Positions 5,662 to 7,391 of a DNA stretch of 7,391 nt are shown here, one piece after another (the stretch's first letter is position 1; the number at the start of each line of letters is the position of its first letter). The notes beneath the pieces were generated by a model, which was given only the letters and a program-made list of their open reading frames with translations, was not told where the DNA came from and did no database searches. The position numbers and the translations under genes are program-made. Source of the stretch: an uncultured Bdellovibrio sp. (GTDB lineage: Bacteria > Bdellovibrionota > Bdellovibrionia > Bdellovibrionales > Bdellovibrionaceae); NCBI GenBank assembly GCA_937871355.1, contig CALMPX010000305.1:1-7391 (forward strand), given 5' to 3'.

Positions 5662-5738
5662 GGCGGCCATAGCTCAGTTGGTAGAGCACTGGATTGTGAT
5701 TCCGGTTGTCGCGGGTTCGAGCCCCGTTGGTCGCCCCA
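5662..5738 (+). tRNA. tRNA-His (anticodon GTG)
   Basis: All cloverleaf parts can be traced. The acceptor stem pairs fully, including one G-U pair, and includes the extra G at -1 (5662) facing C73 (5735), the identity element for histidyl-tRNA synthetase. The D arm reads AGCTCAGTTGGTAGAGC. The anticodon stem CTGGA/TCCGG holds loop TTGTGAT with anticodon GTG at 5696-5698. The T arm has loop TTCGAGC. CCA is encoded at 5736-5738. Reads His codons CAC and CAU. Confidence 0.98.
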
Positions 5739-5752
5739 GTTTTCTTACTGGG
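5735..5752 (+). repeat. Hairpin beginning in the tRNA CCA end
   Basis: CCCAGT (5735-5740) pairs with ACTGGG (5747-5752) around TTTCTT. It uses the tRNA CCA bases and is followed by A-rich sequence (5753-5779), not T, so it does not look like a Rho-independent terminator. It may mark the 3' trailer for processing. Confidence 0.4.
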
Positions 5753-5970
5753 AAAAACAAAAAATCGAAAAAATGTCCAAAAACTACAAATGCTCTCAAG
5801 TACTTACAATATCAAAGGTTTTAAAGATCATCTAAAAATTAGAATTTCACGAAACGTTATGAAATTTCGTGTCTTAACTACTTTTAACTACAACTTTAGA
5901 TACAAGCTACGACGTACCACTTGCTCCTATTTGCAGTTCATTTGAACCAAATAACTAAGGAGAAACTCAT
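5739..5970 (+). other. Non-coding region between tRNA-His and the small ORF
   Basis: 232 nt with no credible gene. It starts A-rich after the tRNA hairpin. CACGAAA (5848-5854) and TTTCGTG (5865-5871) form a 7-bp stem with a 10-nt loop. TTAACTAC is repeated at 5874-5881 and 5884-5891, exactly 10 bp apart. It ends with the AAGGAG ribosome site (5957-5962) of the following 62-aa frame. Reading frames here either cross the tRNA or lack ribosome sites. Confidence 0.6.
5874..5902 (+). promoter_or_regulatory. Candidate promoter/operator with 10-bp-phased direct repeat, upstream of the small ORF
   Basis: TTAACT (5874-5879), 17-nt spacer and TAGATA (5897-5902) make a weak sigma70-like pair. The first TTAACTAC repeat covers the -35 box and the second lies in the spacer on the same helix face. 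The predicted start near 5909 would leave a leader of about 60 nt. Confidence 0.3.
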
Positions 5971-6159
5971 ATGTACAATCTACTATTTAAACTTTATCTG
6001 ATCACGGCACTCATGCAGCTTGGAATCTCACTCACTGATCTTGGATCTTTGAGCAGCCTTGCGAACCTTAAAAAGATCGACCAGGCGTCCAAAGAAGTTT
6101 TACACATCAAATGGAAACCCATAAGTATCTTCCCGAATGAGGCAAAGCGTTTTCGATAA
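5971..6159 (+). CDS. Small protein of unknown function, 62 aa
   Basis: M-Y-N-L-L-F-K-L-Y-L-I-T-A-L-M-Q begins a hydrophobic first half (about residues 3-32) that could be a membrane helix or an uncleaved signal; no lipobox Cys or clear cleavage site is present. The second half is basic and polar, with H-I-K-W-K-P-I-S-I-F-P and the end N-E-A-K-R-F-R. I do not recognise the family. It is supported by a strong AAGGAG ribosome site 8 nt before the ATG, a candidate promoter upstream, and a stop at 6157-6159 that abuts the convergent histidine-kinase stop with no gap, showing that the frame uses all the space available. A terminator-like hairpin for its transcript lies within the kinase gene at 6244-6292. 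Confidence 0.65.
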   Translation: MYNLLFKLYLITALMQLGISLTDLGSLSSLANLKKIDQASKEVLHIKWKPISIFPNEAKRFR

Positions 6160-7391
6160 TTAGATTCTTAAGGATTCAATTGAGGATTTGGGAATTAAAT
6201 AATAACCCAAAACCTCACATTGAGTGCGCACCTCTAAATCGTCAAAATGTCCTGTCACCAGGCATCGAAGGGATTCCTTCGGGACATTTTTTAAGACCTC
6301 TAGGCCATTTTTTGACGATGGTCCCATATCGTAGTCTATTAAAAAAATGGAATTTTGCGTCCATTTAGACGAATCCTTCTCAAAATCAGAAATGTGACTG
6401 TAAAATGACACCTGATTCAAAAATGATGTTTCTGAAAACTTTTGCTGCCACAAAGTTAAAGCGCTCTGCTGATCATCTAAAATAAATATATTCGTATCAA
6501 CATTGATTTTGAGATTTTGCAGATACCACGAAGCCTTATCCTTTATCGGAAGACTGATTTTAAATATCGTCCCTGATCCATCAATTGATTCGACTTGAAT
6601 ACTCCCGCTCCATTTAGTGATAAAAGTTTTTGCGTGATAGAGCCCTATACCGCTGCCTTTTTCTTTTCGATAAGAAAAGTCTTTCTCAAACAACCTGGGG
6701 ATGATCTCGTTCGGAACACCTATGCCCGTATCACTAATTGAAATAACTACGTGAGACGCATTTTCTATAGCTCTTACTACGATTGATCCGTGATTTTCAA
6801 TAGCCTCAACCGAGTTTAAAACCATATTTGATAAAATTGCTCTTAACTCAAAGGGAATATGATCGACTAAGTCAGAGCTAATCATATCCTCGATCTCAAA
6901 TTTGAAATCAATTCTCGATGGAACAATCTCTTTAATTTCTTGTCTTGCCGAAAGCAGCGTATCGTAAATTTGAGTATTTTGTGATTTTGCGAGTTCAGTC
7001 GGTTTACTTTCATCAAGCTTACTTACAAGTTCTTTAATTTGAGTAATGGTTATGTCTAAAAGATCTTTTTCATTTCTTAATGTAGATGGTAGCCGCTGCG
7101 GTATCCTCATTAAAGCGGCCAACGGTGTTCGAAGATTGTGACGAACCTCTCTGGCAATTTCAGCCTTTGATATTTTTTTTTCAATTATAACTTCGTGATT
7201 AATTTGTTCAACAAGACGACGTCTTGAAATTATCGCCTGCGGAATTAACATAACGACGAAAAACAACCAAGCAAAAATGGCATAAGGAACAAGTTTAAAT
7301 CGATTAAATTCATAAATAATTCGATCTCCATTAGACGATGAAATTTCCGATTTTATGTTCGTCGTAGCTAGGTCATAGACAAGACTATTTA
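6160..7391 (-). CDS. Hybrid sensor histidine kinase with C-terminal receiver domain (N-terminus outside window)
   Basis: The frame is open to the window edge, giving 409 visible residues. A stretch of about 30 residues, probably periplasmic, leads into a membrane helix (about 31-54), basic R-R-R, a linker helix, and an H-box R-H-N-L-R-T-P-L with His84. The ATPase domain has the N-box S-N-M-V-L-N-S-V-E-A-I (187-197), G1 box S-D-T-G-I-G-V-P (219-226), F region L-F-E-K-D-F and G2 box G-S-G-I-G-L (245-250). A receiver follows from about 297: acidic pair D305-D306, phospho-acceptor D352 in F-L-I-D-Y-D-M, T379, and K401 in I-P-K. All residues for phosphorylation are present. The protein stops eight residues after that Lys, so the last receiver helix is very short. 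A TTG at 7264-7266 lies within the membrane helix and is not a credible start. Partner genes not in view. Confidence 0.93.
   Translation of the reverse strand, partial: NSLVYDLATTNIKSEISSSNGDRIIYEFNRFKLVPYAIFAWLFFVVMLIPQAIISRRRLVEQINHEVIIEKKISKAEIAREVRHNLRTPLAALMRIPQRLPSTLRNEKDLLDITITQIKELVSKLDESKPTELAKSQNTQIYDTLLSARQEIKEIVPSRIDFKFEIEDMISSDLVDHIPFELRAILSNMVLNSVEAIENHGSIVVRAIENASHVVISISDTGIGVPNEIIPRLFEKDFSYRKEKGSGIGLYHAKTFITKWSGSIQVESIDGSGTIFKISLPIKDKASWYLQNLKINVDTNIFILDDQQSALTLWQQKFSETSFLNQVSFYSHISDFEKDSSKWTQNSIFLIDYDMGPSSKNGLEVLKNVPKESLRCLVTGHFDDLEVRTQCEVLGYYLIPKSSIESLRI
6244..6292 (+). terminator. Terminator-like compound hairpin for rightward transcripts, inside the kinase gene
   Basis: Outer arms AAAATGTCC (6244-6252) and GGACATTTT (6282-6290) pair over 9 bp. 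Between them CGAAGG-GATT-CCTTCG (6266-6281) forms a 6-bp stem-loop that can stack on the outer stem, leaving a 13-nt bulge. The right arm runs into six T (6287-6292), four of them paired. It lies about 85 nt past the stop of the small ORF, so it could end that transcript. The same bases encode part of the receiver domain near its conserved Thr, so coding constraint is an alternative explanation. Confidence 0.38.

Noticed and set aside
5603..5945. Reading frames of 73 and 79 aa crossing the tRNA-His gene
   Set aside because: They include tRNA bases, have no ribosome sites and show low-complexity, non-protein-like composition.
5971..6159. Type I toxin (Hok/Ldr-like) identity for the small ORF
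   Set aside because: The second half is long, basic and polar, and no antisense RNA promoter arrangement is visible.
7264..7266. TTG as the start of the histidine kinase
   Set aside because: It lies in the middle of a membrane helix and the frame stays open to the window edge with a coherent preceding sequence.

Overview
The window comes from a Gram-negative bacterium with an outer membrane. It encodes a LolC/E-type lipoprotein-export permease, an outer-membrane beta-barrel protein with a terminal Phe, and the succinylase branch of lysine synthesis (DapD). Base composition is AT-leaning and genes are packed tightly. The mixture of families and the style of the hybrid kinase would suit a Bdellovibrio-like lineage, but that is inference; no sequence here fixes the taxon. 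Nothing looks phage-borne or transposon-borne.

Layout. (1) 1-460, rightward: the 3' half of dapD. (2) 457-4659, leftward: a probable seven-gene operon read as outer-membrane barrel protein, ridA, DUF218 envelope protein, degenerate ABC ATPase, LolC/E-like permease, DUF883/YqjD-like anchor protein, two-helix membrane protein. Gaps are 31, 0, 29, 38, 8 and 2 nt, so translational coupling is likely. A good intrinsic terminator for this operon lies inside the 3' end of convergent dapD. (3) 4660-4789: divergent intergenic region holding the start signals of both flanking genes. (4) 4790-5533, rightward: an exported protein with a chalcone-isomerase-like domain. (5) 5534-5970: non-coding except for tRNA-His (GTG). 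It contains a good sigma70-type promoter, a perfect 14-bp inverted repeat over the promoter -10 box, competing hairpins, and 10-bp-phased direct repeats. (6) 5971-6159, rightward: a 62-aa unknown small protein with a strong ribosome site. (7) 6160-7391, leftward: the C-terminal part of a hybrid sensor histidine kinase that continues past the window.

How the genes may work together: most of the leftward operon is envelope-directed (barrel protein, single-anchor DUF218 protein, ABC pair, two small membrane proteins). The strongest oddity is the ABC pair. The permease is well preserved and LolC/E-like, but its adjacent nucleotide-binding partner has lost every catalytic motif: Walker A glycines and lysine, Q-loop Gln, LSGGQ, Walker B order and the switch His. 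It is therefore a probable pseudo-ATPase still encoded as an intact ORF. A second theme is transcript ends placed inside convergent genes: both convergent pairs have overlapping or abutting stop codons, and a terminator-like hairpin sits inside an opposing reading frame in each case.
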